Shown here piece after piece: positions 5,526 to 5,574 of a stretch of 5,574 nt of DNA (the stretch's first letter is position 1; each line of letters starts with the position of its first letter). This DNA is from an uncultured Oscillospiraceae bacterium (GTDB lineage Bacteria; Bacillota; Clostridia; Oscillospirales; Acutalibacteraceae): contig USBH01000119.1 in NCBI GenBank assembly GCA_900552925.1, forward strand, positions 1 to 5,574, written 5' to 3'. The translations under genes were made by a program, and so were the position numbers. The notes below the pieces were generated by a model, which did not search any database, had not been told where the DNA came from, and saw nothing but the letters and a program-made list of their open reading frames with translations.

Positions 5526-5574
5526 CTGTCTCTTATACACATCTCCGAGCCCACGAGACTGCAGCTAATCTCGT
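5526..5574 (+). other. Nextera Read 2 adapter, i7 index slot and P7 start (sequencing artefact)
   Basis: The mosaic end ctgtctcttatacacatct occupies 5526-5544, followed by ccgagcccacgagac (5545-5559), an 8-base i7 index tgcagcta (5560-5567) and atctcgt, the first bases of P7 (5568-5574). This is the exact order of an Illumina Nextera library end and is not genomic. Forward translation yields the LLYTSPSPRD peptide that contaminates many protein databases. Genomic sequence stops at about 5525. Confidence 0.98.

Noticed and set aside
2800..5568. 922-codon forward open frame, the longest in the window
   Set aside because: It is antisense to two well-supported genes. The Arg-rich tail is the complement of the Pro/Ala repeat, and the final residues are translated Nextera adapter.
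1..5574. Tn5 mosaic ends at both edges read as a natural composite transposon
   Set aside because: The mosaic ends are attached to Illumina primer tails, an index and P7 sequence, so they are synthetic library ends rather than a mobile element.
1..5574. Search for tRNA, rRNA, CRISPR arrays, phage or toxin-antitoxin genes
   Set aside because: No cloverleaf, rRNA-like, spaced short-repeat or small paired gene pattern was seen. The only tandem repeat is the in-frame 87-bp coding repeat.

Overview
The window is one contig whose outermost bases are Illumina Nextera (Tn5) library adapter rather than genome. Bases 1-31 match the Read 1 side of the adapter. Bases 5526-5574 match the Read 2 side, followed by an 8-base index slot and the start of the P7 sequence. 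The biological insert is therefore about 32-5525, and both terminal genes are cut by the sequencing construct, not by biology.

All four supported genes lie on the minus strand, so the biological reading order runs from high to low coordinates. (1) The last 40 codons of a NagA-like N-acetylglucosamine-6-phosphate deacetylase (5401-5525). (2) A 458-residue membrane protein with an N-terminal zinc-ribbon-like Cys cluster, a Pro/Ala-rich linker built from 29-residue tandem repeats, and about six membrane segments (3964-5340). A strong intrinsic terminator follows it (3851-3878). (3) A 625-residue P1B-type heavy-metal ATPase without an N-terminal metal-binding domain (1899-3776). Its promoter matches the TTGACA-N17-TATAAT consensus exactly and carries two CsoR/CstR-like palindromes. 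(4) After a 327-bp intergenic region, the first 513 codons of an ABC exporter half-transporter (32-1571). Its own promoter is followed by two TTAG-N6-CTAA palindromes, one of which overlaps an RNA hairpin.

The organism is most likely a fairly GC-rich gut-type Clostridia member, perhaps Oscillospiraceae/Ruminococcaceae. This is inferred from the high GC of the central genes, the strong AGGAGG-type ribosome binding sites, the CsoR-type operator and the style of the zinc-ribbon membrane protein. No marker gene confirms it. The genes do not form one pathway: the ATPase and the ABC transporter are separate, independently controlled export units, while nagA and the zinc-ribbon protein could be co-transcribed.

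The clearest anomaly inside the insert is a change in base composition and codon use within the ABC gene near 1115-1200. The first ~130 codons are GC-rich like the rest of the contig, while the remainder is near 54% GC with A-ending Glu/Lys codons. This could be a recombination joint or an assembly chimera, and the untrimmed adapters make the artefact explanation a serious one. I did not find convincing evidence of a wholly new biological system. The best leads are the two promoter/operator regions, the unusual TM7/TM8 motif of the ATPase, and the repeat-linker zinc-ribbon protein.
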